Positions 41,941 through 50,763 of a stretch of DNA of 64,000 nucleotides are shown piece by piece. The stretch covers positions 1 to 64,000 of the forward strand of contig CAZQKW010000008.1 in the NCBI GenBank assembly GCA_964594075.1, written 5' to 3'. A program made the position numbers and the translations under genes. Under the pieces are notes generated by a model. It was not told where the DNA came from and did no database searches. It saw only the letters and a list, made by a program, of their open reading frames with translations. Each line of letters begins with the position of its first letter. Within the stretch, counting starts at the first letter, position 1. Origin of the DNA: CAZQKW01 sp964594075 (lineage in GTDB: Bacteria > Desulfobacterota > WTBG01 > CAIYCZ01).

Positions 41941-44900
41941 AGTCAGGGCTTGTGCTAAAATAACTGCTTAAATACGTTATAAGCTCGGCGGCTGGTCGAT
42001 CGTAATATATGCCGTAGGAACCCTGCTGCGAATTAATGCCGCGAACAAACAAATAATAAATACCGCCAAAATGCCTTTCATATGCATAATCAGCTTTCCT
42101 CAAAGCAAGATAGCGATGCAGCGCCACGGCATAAATGTGGTATTGAAGAATATAATAGTTCTCATGCATCGCTTTCTGCAGCGAAGGCAGTGAATAATTT
42201 TCAACACAGTTCCCCAAATAATTTGATTTCCAGTCGATAATATAGAATTGATCATTGAAGGCGAACACCATATCCATAAACCCCCGCATAAAGCCCCCTT
42301 CCGATTTAAAACCCAACCGGTTCAGCAGTGCTGCAAACTCGCCATATTGTGCTTGTGAAAAAATGGCCGAGAGTCCCTGAGCGGAAATATTGTCAAAAGG
42401 AAAATAAAACTCAAGCTCATGGCGTTTGTCTCTTTTATGGACATTCTTGAGGACTAATTCCGGCCGGCTGCTATCAAGCGGTGCAACCACAACATTTTGG
42501 ACCATAGTCCACAATGTCTCAATCCAATGTTCATCAAGGCCATACTGGGCCAAACTGGATCTGATAAGTTCCCGTTCTTTTTCCGGCTGACTTAAAGTAA
42601 AATCAAGACGCTCAAAAATGCTGTGGATACAGTTCCCTGCGCGTATTCCCCGGGGGAAACTAAAAATATCGGTTTGAAGATCTCCGGGATATTCTATTAC
42701 CGACATATTACCACAATGATCATAATCGGGCTGATCAGCGTATGAGCTATCGTCATAAATAAGTGAAGAATAGCTGGCAATGGTCCAGTCACGTTGAATG
42801 GTGCCCGTAAAACGGCGGGGTTGATAATTAGTTGACCGCCGTTGGAACGCGTTATAGGGAGCGGATTCAACATGTGGCAAATGGCTTACCGTTATGTATC
42901 CCTGCCCATCCTGTATCGCAGCGACCTCTGCAAGCATTTCTTCGTAACTCAGCGAGGCGACGCGATCCGCCAATTCTGCAACGATATCCTGTGAGATAAA
43001 TTGCCGGGGTTGATGAAACAGATATGCCGGTGCAGCAGTTTCTGCTCCATTAATTTTCCCCCAGACTAAATAACAACGGTGCTTGGCTCGCGTCAGAGCA
43101 ACATACAAAAGCCGCATATTTTCAGCAAGCTCTTCACGGGAAGCATAAAGTGCATGATTGCTATTGCCGGTACCAATGTCAAGTGTCAAGTGGTTCTTGT
43201 TTTCAGGATCATGAAACGCAAATGGCTCCTTCTTAATTACGGAACTGTCCCACGGAAACGGACAAAACACGATAGGATATTCCAATCCCTTACTTCGGTG
43301 AATCGTAACCAGTTTTACCGCATTTTCGTCTGTCTCAAGCCTGATTTGATATTCTTCAGATGTTTCCTCGCCTTCGCGTTGCCCGACAAACCACTTAATT
43401 AGACCCTTCATGCCCAGTTTCTGCTCGGATTCTGCGCGATGCAACACTTCGCCACACTGCAATACATTTGTCAGGCGCCGTTCCCCATCAGGATATAAGA
43501 GCAATCGCCGGCGAATTCCCTCCTTCTGTATGAGCAGGCGAAACATTTTAATAAATCCGGACTTATTCCATTCCTCATGATATTGATAAAATCTACTGAG
43601 TATTGCTTCCCACTCATTCTGTAGGGTATTTAACGCCACCAGATTGTTCGCTGTGAAACCAAGCATATCCGTTGCAAGCGCAGCCTTGAGCTTCATTTCA
43701 GCGCTCGGTTCAGCAATTGCAGAAATCACCCTAACGACCTCCCGCGCCTCTGGAGATTCAAAAATGCTCTCAGCGCCGTATAAAACGCTCGGGACAGATA
43801 CTTTAACTAGTTCTTCCTGTATAAGCCGTGCTTGTCTATTTTTTCGCACCAGCACTGCAATATCGCCCGGACATAAAGGCCGACTACCAATTACGGCGCC
43901 TCCGTGCTGACCAAGTTGAGCGAGTCGTGCAATTTCTGCAGCAACCATTTTTGCCACGAGTGGTTCAGCCGAAGCTTTATGTATTGTCCCATCATCCTTA
44001 TTTGCATATTTTTGATCAATAAACCACACCTGCAGCGGCGGTTCAGTGGTATCTGCTATTTTTAAAACATCACGATCAATGTTTGGCGCCGGCGCTATGG
44101 TATGAAATTGGATGTCCTTGAAGATAAACTGATCACGGGCATTTAAAAAAAGGCGATTAATGGCACTAATGAGGTTCGGTTCAGCGCGCCAGTTAGTGGT
44201 CAGTGTATGCCGGTGTTGGTCAGGTATGTCAGAAGCGGCTTTCAGGTAAGCAAAAATATCTGCACCGCGAAAGCGGTAGATGGCCTGTTTAGGATCGCCG
44301 ATTAAAAAAAGAATATGCTCCGGCGTGTTGAATAACGTAAAAAAAATATCATATTGTACAGGGTCTGTGTCCTGGAATTCATCAATAAGGGCTGCTTTAA
44401 ATTTCTTTCGGATTGCGGAGGCTAACAATGATCCTGTTTTGAGCGAATAATGAACATCGCCAATTAAATCATCAAACGAGCGGACATTTAGCACCCGTTT
44501 CTTACCCTGCGATGTGTTTCTGATGTAGGCGAATAGTTTCTGTTTCAAATACAAGACATACCGCTCAAACGCTTGATGCGCGGCAGTATAGCTGTCGTAA
44601 AATTCATTACACCGCTCAAAAAATTCATGATTTGGCGGCACACCATTTTTTTTAAGGGACTGTGCAATGCGCGCGCTGGTGAATTTTTCGAATCCCTTAA
44701 ACAGTGGAAATACCGCGTCGGACTCAAGATAGTTATCCATCTCAACCAGCATTGTTGCAACTGTGTGCGGTCGGTAGGCGGTTCTGATTAACGAACTGTC
44801 TTGTAATAAAATCTGTTCAACCGCAGGCCTGCATTCGGACCAGGCATCTTTTAATTGATAAAAGAGTCTCTCAACATTATGGTGCGCATCTTCTATATCA

Positions 44901-45556
44901 GGCTTTTCTATCGGCGGAACGATAGCCAGATCAGGCTGTGAAAACTGTTTGCTTACAAGTTTCATATAGGCGGCACGGCTCTGCTGAGCGCTGAAAGCAA
45001 ATTGCAGAAAGAGCGGCGGAGCATCATAAAAATGCTTCCGCCAGAAGTCGTCAATCAATTCGCGGATCAGATCGTGTTGATCAGTAATTAGTTCAGTATC
45101 AAAAAGGGCGCCGCATTCAAAGGCATGTTCACGCAGCATCTTCTGGCAAAACCCATGTATTGTATAAATTGCCGCTTTATCGAAATCTTTTAATGCATTA
45201 TTAATTGCATCACCTGTCCGCTTATCACCGCGGTAGGGAGCAACCGCTTTTACTAACAGATCATCCCCAGACAACGCCTGATAAGCGCCGGTCAAAGCTT
45301 CATGCGCGGCTCGGAGGCGTTTGCGAATCCGGTCGCGAAGCTCCTCTGTGGCTGCTTCAGTAAAAGTGACCACTAATATCTCATTAATCAAAAACTCCTT
45401 TTCCAGAATAAGCCGAAGAAATAGCCCGGCAATGGCATGGGTTTTACCCGTGCCGGCGCTTGCTTCGATCAAATTGATGCCCGTTAACGGGCTGCACATA
45501 ATATCAAACGTGTTCATCCTGTGGTGCTCTTTTGATACCGGATAATTGGTTCGCAT
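41930..45556 (-). CDS. recB: Exodeoxyribonuclease V beta subunit RecB
   Basis: A 1208-residue 3'-5' helicase and nuclease. It has UvrD-type motifs ASAGTGKTHAI (near 32-42), DEFQDTDPVQYDIF, IGDPKQAIYRFRGAD, TNWRAEP, VTIHRSKGLEYPIVFCPFPW and LLYVALTRAKHRCY. The C-terminal nuclease has GFMDMVFAF and IDWKSNYLG (near 1106), then YILQYHIYAVAL. The start overlaps recC by 43 bases; an in-frame ATG at 45520 would shorten that overlap. Confidence 0.95.
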   Translation of the reverse strand: MRTNYPVSKEHHRMNTFDIMCSPLTGINLIEASAGTGKTHAIAGLFLRLILEKEFLINEILVVTFTEAATEELRDRIRKRLRAAHEALTGAYQALSGDDLLVKAVAPYRGDKRTGDAINNALKDFDKAAIYTIHGFCQKMLREHAFECGALFDTELITDQHDLIRELIDDFWRKHFYDAPPLFLQFAFSAQQSRAAYMKLVSKQFSQPDLAIVPPIEKPDIEDAHHNVERLFYQLKDAWSECRPAVEQILLQDSSLIRTAYRPHTVATMLVEMDNYLESDAVFPLFKGFEKFTSARIAQSLKKNGVPPNHEFFERCNEFYDSYTAAHQAFERYVLYLKQKLFAYIRNTSQGKKRVLNVRSFDDLIGDVHYSLKTGSLLASAIRKKFKAALIDEFQDTDPVQYDIFFTLFNTPEHILFLIGDPKQAIYRFRGADIFAYLKAASDIPDQHRHTLTTNWRAEPNLISAINRLFLNARDQFIFKDIQFHTIAPAPNIDRDVLKIADTTEPPLQVWFIDQKYANKDDGTIHKASAEPLVAKMVAAEIARLAQLGQHGGAVIGSRPLCPGDIAVLVRKNRQARLIQEELVKVSVPSVLYGAESIFESPEAREVVRVISAIAEPSAEMKLKAALATDMLGFTANNLVALNTLQNEWEAILSRFYQYHEEWNKSGFIKMFRLLIQKEGIRRRLLLYPDGERRLTNVLQCGEVLHRAESEQKLGMKGLIKWFVGQREGEETSEEYQIRLETDENAVKLVTIHRSKGLEYPIVFCPFPWDSSVIKKEPFAFHDPENKNHLTLDIGTGNSNHALYASREELAENMRLLYVALTRAKHRCYLVWGKINGAETAAPAYLFHQPRQFISQDIVAELADRVASLSYEEMLAEVAAIQDGQGYITVSHLPHVESAPYNAFQRRSTNYQPRRFTGTIQRDWTIASYSSLIYDDSSYADQPDYDHCGNMSVIEYPGDLQTDIFSFPRGIRAGNCIHSIFERLDFTLSQPEKERELIRSSLAQYGLDEHWIETLWTMVQNVVVAPLDSSRPELVLKNVHKRDKRHELEFYFPFDNISAQGLSAIFSQAQYGEFAALLNRLGFKSEGGFMRGFMDMVFAFNDQFYIIDWKSNYLGNCVENYSLPSLQKAMHENYYILQYHIYAVALHRYLALRKADYAYERHFGGIYYLFVRGINSQQGSYGIYYDRPAAELITYLSSYFSTSPDYDN

Positions 45557-48500
45557 AGTTCCTGTGAAAGTTCTTCGAATGCTTCTGTGAACGGATCGCA
45601 GTTTTTAAAGCAACGCTCATAATACGGATCTGCGCCTTCGCCCGGAACATAATCATTGCCCTGCCAGGCGCGTCGCGCAGCGTTGAGCGCCTCTTCGCGC
45701 GACCTGCCTTTATTTAAAGCAGCGCAGTACGCCAAAGAACTTTCAGGATAAAAATATAACAGTCTTTGCATTCCGCGCCGGTATGCCTTAATGAATGATT
45801 GCAGATAGAAACATGCGTTTTCTGCAATCACGTCAGCAATAAAAACATGATCAGTGCCAATAAGCAGCGTTTTTTTGGGTAATGAAGGATCATCGGCACC
45901 ATTAAGGATAAGATGCTCAAGCCATGCTCGCAGTCGGTCTCTTGCTCTGATGCGCGCACACCGATAATGCACCAGTCCTCCAGACCAGAGATTTTTGATC
46001 GTACCGGTTAAAGTAAAACCTTCGCAGGGAAAGCTTATGGTTACCGCGCCGAGCTGGCCGCAGAGGTGAGATTTTACAGTTTTGCTGAATCGTTTTAGCG
46101 GTGGAATCAAACTTTGAAGTGCCGCTGTTCCTGCGTTTCCATGCGGCAGAAGTCCCGCTGCGCGTATTGTTTCAATCAAACAACTATCGTCTTTATTTTC
46201 AATATACTGGCTGCACAGCCTCTGCCCGATATGGTATTTTTCAAGACCGCTCAGATCAAATGGTTCACAATCCTCAAACAATTCGGCGTTTTCGTCAAAG
46301 TAAAGCCCAACCGTTTTGTTCAGAAAATATTTGGCAGGATGATCAAAAAAGCGGCTAATTTCTTCAAGTTTTATTATACGCTGTTCAGACATGGCACAGA
46401 CAATGTCATCGCCAATAAAGGGCCGTGCCGTCCGGTGCTCCTCTAACAAAGCCATGCCGGCACTGCAGTTCTCCTGTGAATAACTGTATAATCCCCCTTC
46501 GGGTTCAAAATAGTGCGGACTGAAGGCTTGCAAGCGATGCTTGACGGTGATAAAATCCATAATGTTTGCGTCCGGCACTTTATAACCCTGTTGAATATAA
46601 TCAAGCAGCTCGCTCACCAATACTGAGGGCGGCATTTCACTGTTGTCTCTTATGCTTTGCCCAACGTAACTGATATACAGAATCTCGCGCGCAGAAACAA
46701 GTGACTCCAGAAACAGGTAGCGATCTTCATGACGCACGGACCGGTCGCCACGACGCGGATGCTGTTCAATTAAATTAAAACTGACCCCCTGCGCCATCCG
46801 CGGAAATGTCGTATCATTCATGCCAAGCAAACAGATAACTTTAAACGGTATACTGCGCATAGGGAGCATAGCGCAACAGGTCACTCCGCCGGTTAAAAAC
46901 TTAGTACTCACATACTCTTCGCGCAGTGCATTTTCCAGCACCGCGGTTATAACGGCGCGATCGATCTCGTGGGTATAACCGGATTGTTCTTCATAACGGG
47001 AAAGGTTTTCAATTGTGCAACGCAAAGCATTCGTGTCCGGAATTTCATCCTCATCCGGCAAAAACAGTTCATCAAGCAGCGTCTTCAACGCTACATGCCA
47101 CTGTCGGAGGGAGCGGCTCTGTTCAATCGAAAGAACGGTGCTAAACAGTGTATTCGCAAACGTAATGAACTGTCCCAGCACCTGAGCCTCGCTACCCTCT
47201 ATATTGGTATAGGGAAGGATGCCCTGAAATAGCTGCTCCTCTTTGGCGGGCATGGCATATCCAAGCAAAAGCCTTTCAAATCCTGACTGCCAGCTGTTAT
47301 ACTTAATTGCAGGCAAACCCAGTCTGCTTCGGTACTCTGCATCTATGCCCCAGCTCACGCGCGTTTCCCTAACCCACTGGTGAATAACATCAAGATCACG
47401 CGGCGAGAGATTAAAACGTCGCTGAACCGCCGGGCACTCCAGAATATCCAGAACAGCAGTTGCTGTGAATCTGCTGTTATTAAGTTCAAGAATAGAAAAG
47501 AATTTTTTTACCAGAATGCTTTGGTGTTTAATGGTGCGGTCGGCAACAAAATAGGGTATCCGGTGCACTTCCCTCTCTGGCACATCAAACACTGCATGAA
47601 TAAAGGGCGCATACTGTTCAATGTCTGGGGTCATTACCAAAATATCACTGGGTTTAATATCTGGCATATGGGCAAACAGGTTAAGCAGAAAATCATGCAA
47701 CACTTCAACTTCGCGCATCGGACTGTGGCACGAATTAATACGTATTGAGGTGTCTGCAGTTATTTGCTCCTTTGTTAAAAGAATTGTTTGGGCATCGTCC
47801 TCGGTCATACCCCCCCGGTCAATCATGGTCAGGATATCGTGTTGAATGTGTTGCAAAAGGGATGTTCTGGCGGGAGCTTCAAAATATTCATGCACGCACG
47901 GATTATAATCCAGTATAAGATCTATAAAATCGCGCCCCAGCCTGCCCATAGAGGCAAGCAGGCTGTTGCCTTTTTCATAATGCAGGTCATCAACGGACAA
48001 TTGCAGCGGAAATTTTTTCCGTGTCTCTTTGGCGATTTCATAGTCTGATTTGATTTCACCCCAGTATTCCTGGGAGGGATTCATCAAAAACAGATGTATC
48101 TCACAGCGCTCTGCAAGCGCAGCAAATACGCCCATGTAGAAAGGGGGGAGCGATGAAATGCCGAATACTGCCATGCGACACGGTAATGTATGAATCTCAT
48201 GGTGGGGCTTGCGAATCGCCTTGAAAAATTCTTTTCTTAACCGTGCTTTATGGTCAGGCTTAACCGAGTTGGTTAAATGTCGCCATAAATCTGCTTGCCA
48301 GCCTTTCCCATGGCCTGATTCCCATTTGAGAACCATTTCCGGTCTGAAAATACAATACTGGTCAAATACATTGGCAATCTGAACGGCGAGCTGCCATACT
48401 CTGAGTACCCCTCCGTCTGTTTTCAGGTAGGCGTTGATGCTGGCAAAGTCGGGGTTTTCCAAACACGCGGGAAGCGCTTTCATAATCCGCCAAGTCAAAA

Positions 48501-48771
48501 CGTCGCGCTCAAACAGGAGGGCATCATCCGACATATCCTTAATAAATCCCTCGTATAACTCGTTAAGAAACATGTTGGGAAATAGATAGTGGCAATTCGT
48601 CCATATGCCAAAACGTCTGGTGAGTTCCAGCGAAAGCCACTGCTGCATCCCAAAACTTTGCACGATAACAATTTCACTGTCGAGCGGCTTTGGTAAAGGT
48701 TGGGCTACAATCTCGGCAAGCCTCTCCACAAGTCTTTCAAGACGATTGCTGGTATAAACATTTAAACCCAT
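45514..48771 (-). CDS. recC: Exodeoxyribonuclease V gamma subunit RecC
   Basis: A 1085-residue RecC subunit that recognises Chi and splits the DNA strands. Family features include the N-terminal YTSNRLERLVERLAEIV, ESEIVIVQSFGMQQWLSLELTRRFGIW-like region, SCHSPMREVEVLHDFLL, MRSIPFKVICLLGMNDTTFPR and DRYLFLESLVSAREILYISYVGQ. First gene of recCBD, all overlapping, so one operon. Confidence 0.93.
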   Translation of the reverse strand: MGLNVYTSNRLERLVERLAEIVAQPLPKPLDSEIVIVQSFGMQQWLSLELTRRFGIWTNCHYLFPNMFLNELYEGFIKDMSDDALLFERDVLTWRIMKALPACLENPDFASINAYLKTDGGVLRVWQLAVQIANVFDQYCIFRPEMVLKWESGHGKGWQADLWRHLTNSVKPDHKARLRKEFFKAIRKPHHEIHTLPCRMAVFGISSLPPFYMGVFAALAERCEIHLFLMNPSQEYWGEIKSDYEIAKETRKKFPLQLSVDDLHYEKGNSLLASMGRLGRDFIDLILDYNPCVHEYFEAPARTSLLQHIQHDILTMIDRGGMTEDDAQTILLTKEQITADTSIRINSCHSPMREVEVLHDFLLNLFAHMPDIKPSDILVMTPDIEQYAPFIHAVFDVPEREVHRIPYFVADRTIKHQSILVKKFFSILELNNSRFTATAVLDILECPAVQRRFNLSPRDLDVIHQWVRETRVSWGIDAEYRSRLGLPAIKYNSWQSGFERLLLGYAMPAKEEQLFQGILPYTNIEGSEAQVLGQFITFANTLFSTVLSIEQSRSLRQWHVALKTLLDELFLPDEDEIPDTNALRCTIENLSRYEEQSGYTHEIDRAVITAVLENALREEYVSTKFLTGGVTCCAMLPMRSIPFKVICLLGMNDTTFPRMAQGVSFNLIEQHPRRGDRSVRHEDRYLFLESLVSAREILYISYVGQSIRDNSEMPPSVLVSELLDYIQQGYKVPDANIMDFITVKHRLQAFSPHYFEPEGGLYSYSQENCSAGMALLEEHRTARPFIGDDIVCAMSEQRIIKLEEISRFFDHPAKYFLNKTVGLYFDENAELFEDCEPFDLSGLEKYHIGQRLCSQYIENKDDSCLIETIRAAGLLPHGNAGTAALQSLIPPLKRFSKTVKSHLCGQLGAVTISFPCEGFTLTGTIKNLWSGGLVHYRCARIRARDRLRAWLEHLILNGADDPSLPKKTLLIGTDHVFIADVIAENACFYLQSFIKAYRRGMQRLLYFYPESSLAYCAALNKGRSREEALNAARRAWQGNDYVPGEGADPYYERCFKNCDPFTEAFEELSQELCEPIIRYQKSTTG

Positions 48772-48955
48772 ATTTTAAGTGCTGCAGATAATTACAGTGA
48801 CAGTATTTTTATTTGATGAAAATTATGCTAAGCCGATGGGTAAATCAAGAAATTTAAAACAGTATAAGCCGAAAAAAGAAGGCGGTTGTGGCGAGAGAAT
48901 TAAATTAAATGTTTTCTGCAAGGCGAGCAACTGATACGTTTTTGATAGCCGTGTC

Positions 48956-49243
48956 TTATTGAATGCTAAGTAAATTCTTGTTTTTCATTTTTTCTATAAA
49001 TTCAATGGTGTCTCTCATTGCCGTCGCTTCATCAACGCAAAATTCGCCGCAGAGATCCTTTACCAGCTGCGCTACGCTTTTCTTGCCATCGCAATGCTCC
49101 CAAATATAAGCTGCCGTCGGATTCAGCTTAAAAACCTTTTCCTGTGTCTGGTGTAGAGCGATAATAATAATTGTTTCCTTCAATTTCGCCCATATCACAT
49201 TTTTTTCAACCCTGCTGACGCAGCATTGATCAATATGCTTCAT
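48956..49243 (-). CDS. Orphan PqqD-family protein
   Basis: A PqqD-like (RRE, peptide-recognition) domain: VEKNVIWAKLKETIIIIALHQTQEKVFKLNPTAAYIWEHCDGKKSVAQLVKDL, followed by a short helix. It is 95 residues from the ATG at 49243; a TTG at 49291 would add 16 residues. No radical SAM gene or precursor is adjacent. It lies 7.6 kb or more from the radical SAM peptide operon at the right end, with which it might still work. A hairpin follows upstream at 49318-49337. Confidence 0.75.
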   Translation of the reverse strand: MKHIDQCCVSRVEKNVIWAKLKETIIIIALHQTQEKVFKLNPTAAYIWEHCDGKKSVAQLVKDLCGEFCVDEATAMRDTIEFIEKMKNKNLLSIQ

Positions 49244-49317
49244 ACTATTTTTTGCGACTGATTTTTTTGCTGTTTCAAAAATTGTATGCAAATTTATTCC
49301 AAGTAGACAATTCAGTC

Positions 49318-49340
49318 AATAATCCATAAGGATTATTTTT
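49318..49340 (+). terminator. Hairpin with T-run between cobC-like and pqqD genes
   Basis: AATAATCC-ATAA-GGATTATT followed by TTT on the plus strand. On the minus strand, which both neighbouring genes use, no U-tract follows, so its role is unclear. Confidence 0.35.
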
Positions 49341-49383
49341 ATAATTATTTTAGATTAGTGTTTGGCAATAACTGACAAAATAT

Positions 49384-50043
49384 TCATTCCACACTGTTTA
49401 AAAGTCTAACCACCGGCATGCCATCAAAATAGTCAATAATGTTCAAACACCCATAAGCTTGGTCAAGGCGCGTTAAATTGCCGAGATCCATACCCAGTAC
49501 ATGGGTGATAATTACCCGATTGACGCCCCCGTGCGCAATGAGCGCTATATTTTTCCCCTTATATTGAGCAAGGACAATCTCCAGTTGCCTGATGACGCGG
49601 GTTTTTAAATCCGCAAAACTTTCGCCATTTCTGATTCTAAAATAGGGTAAATTTTGTGACCGCTCTTCAAACTCGGTGGGAAATCGCGCCACAATTTGAT
49701 CGCGTGTCAATCCCTCCCATTCACCCAGGTTGATTTCCCTGAATGCAGGGACCGGTTGTGGGGTAACGCCGATAATTCCTCCGACAATCTCAGCCCCCTT
49801 CCGTGTTCTCTGCAAATCGCTGGAAAAAAGAACGTCAATCCGTTCATTTTTCAGCCGGTCCCCTATTCTTTCCATCTGCTTTATTCCCGTTTCCGTCAAA
49901 TCAACATCCATGTGGCCAACATAACGCCACTCGCGGGATGTCGAAATTTCACCATGGCGCACCAGATAAAGCCGTGTTCTGTCTTCAAGCTGTTCAAGCT
50001 CACGGTGCGAAGCTGTATTCAGTAGCGAAGCAACCTTTGTCAT
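49384..50043 (-). CDS. cobC: Histidine phosphatase, alpha-ribazole phosphatase-like
   Basis: A 219-residue phosphoglycerate-mutase-fold phosphatase. It has the phospho-acceptor RHGE motif (LYLVRHGEIS, near residue 29), SSDLQRTRKGAEIV, EINLGEWEG and the second catalytic His in IAHGGVNR. Adjacent cobO suggests the substrate is alpha-ribazole phosphate in corrinoid nucleotide-loop assembly (CobC), but sequence alone does not exclude a general phosphatase. Confidence 0.85.
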   Translation of the reverse strand: MTKVASLLNTASHRELEQLEDRTRLYLVRHGEISTSREWRYVGHMDVDLTETGIKQMERIGDRLKNERIDVLFSSDLQRTRKGAEIVGGIIGVTPQPVPAFREINLGEWEGLTRDQIVARFPTEFEERSQNLPYFRIRNGESFADLKTRVIRQLEIVLAQYKGKNIALIAHGGVNRVIITHVLGMDLGNLTRLDQAYGCLNIIDYFDGMPVVRLLNSVE

Positions 50044-50084
50044 GTTCTACTTTCTTGAAACCTAAGAATTCCTACCTATTGACT

Positions 50085-50642
50085 TTAACGATCAATTCCT
50101 TTGCGAGCCACAATACCTTTTTGAAAGTAATGTTTAACTTCCCGCATATCGGTGACCAGATCTGCAGCCTGAATAATTTCCTCAGCGGCATATCTGCCAG
50201 TCAGAATAAGTTCTATATTTATAGGTTTTATGGCAATAAAATCCAATAGGTCCTGTGTTGTTACCAGTTGATAATAATGGGCAACATGGATTTCATCAAG
50301 AATAATAATGTTAAAGTTGCCCGAAAGCATGGCTTGTCGCGCTGCATTAAGGCCGTTTTGTGCCATTTTTTTATCTATGTCGTCTGGTTCTCCGCAGATA
50401 TGATCGGGACTCTTTTTGCCAAATTGCTCGATCGTTATATATGAAGAAACCAGTGCGGCAGCCAATATCTCGCCATATTCCAGTCCTTTCATAAACTGCG
50501 CAATATAACATTGTAATCCCCTGCCCATCGCACGAAATGCAAGACCAAGTGCAGCAGTAGTCTTTCCTTTGCCATTACCCGTATAGACGTGAATATATCC
50601 TTGCCCTCCCATGAGCGTATTATTTTTTTGACTGCTGAGCAT
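50085..50642 (-). CDS. cobO: Corrinoid adenosyltransferase CobO/CobA/BtuR type
   Basis: A 185-residue ATP:corrinoid adenosyltransferase with the P-loop YTGNGKGKTTAALGLA (near 19-34), the FMKG motif and the Walker-B-like IIILDEIHVAHYY. It makes the Co-C bond of adenosylcobalamin. It lies 41 bases upstream of the cobC-like gene on the same strand, forming a small corrinoid salvage pair. The methylmalonyl-CoA epimerase-like gene in the window is a possible consumer pathway. Confidence 0.9.
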   Translation of the reverse strand: MLSSQKNNTLMGGQGYIHVYTGNGKGKTTAALGLAFRAMGRGLQCYIAQFMKGLEYGEILAAALVSSYITIEQFGKKSPDHICGEPDDIDKKMAQNGLNAARQAMLSGNFNIIILDEIHVAHYYQLVTTQDLLDFIAIKPINIELILTGRYAAEEIIQAADLVTDMREVKHYFQKGIVARKGIDR

Positions 50643-50763
50643 AATGTTACGACAAGTCGGTATAGGAATATCTAATCAATTGCCGCTTGAACATGGGGGC
50701 ATTTCTTCTGTGCCCCATTAACAGTGCTTCGAGAGGAAAACAAAACTGGCAGTAACAAATGTA

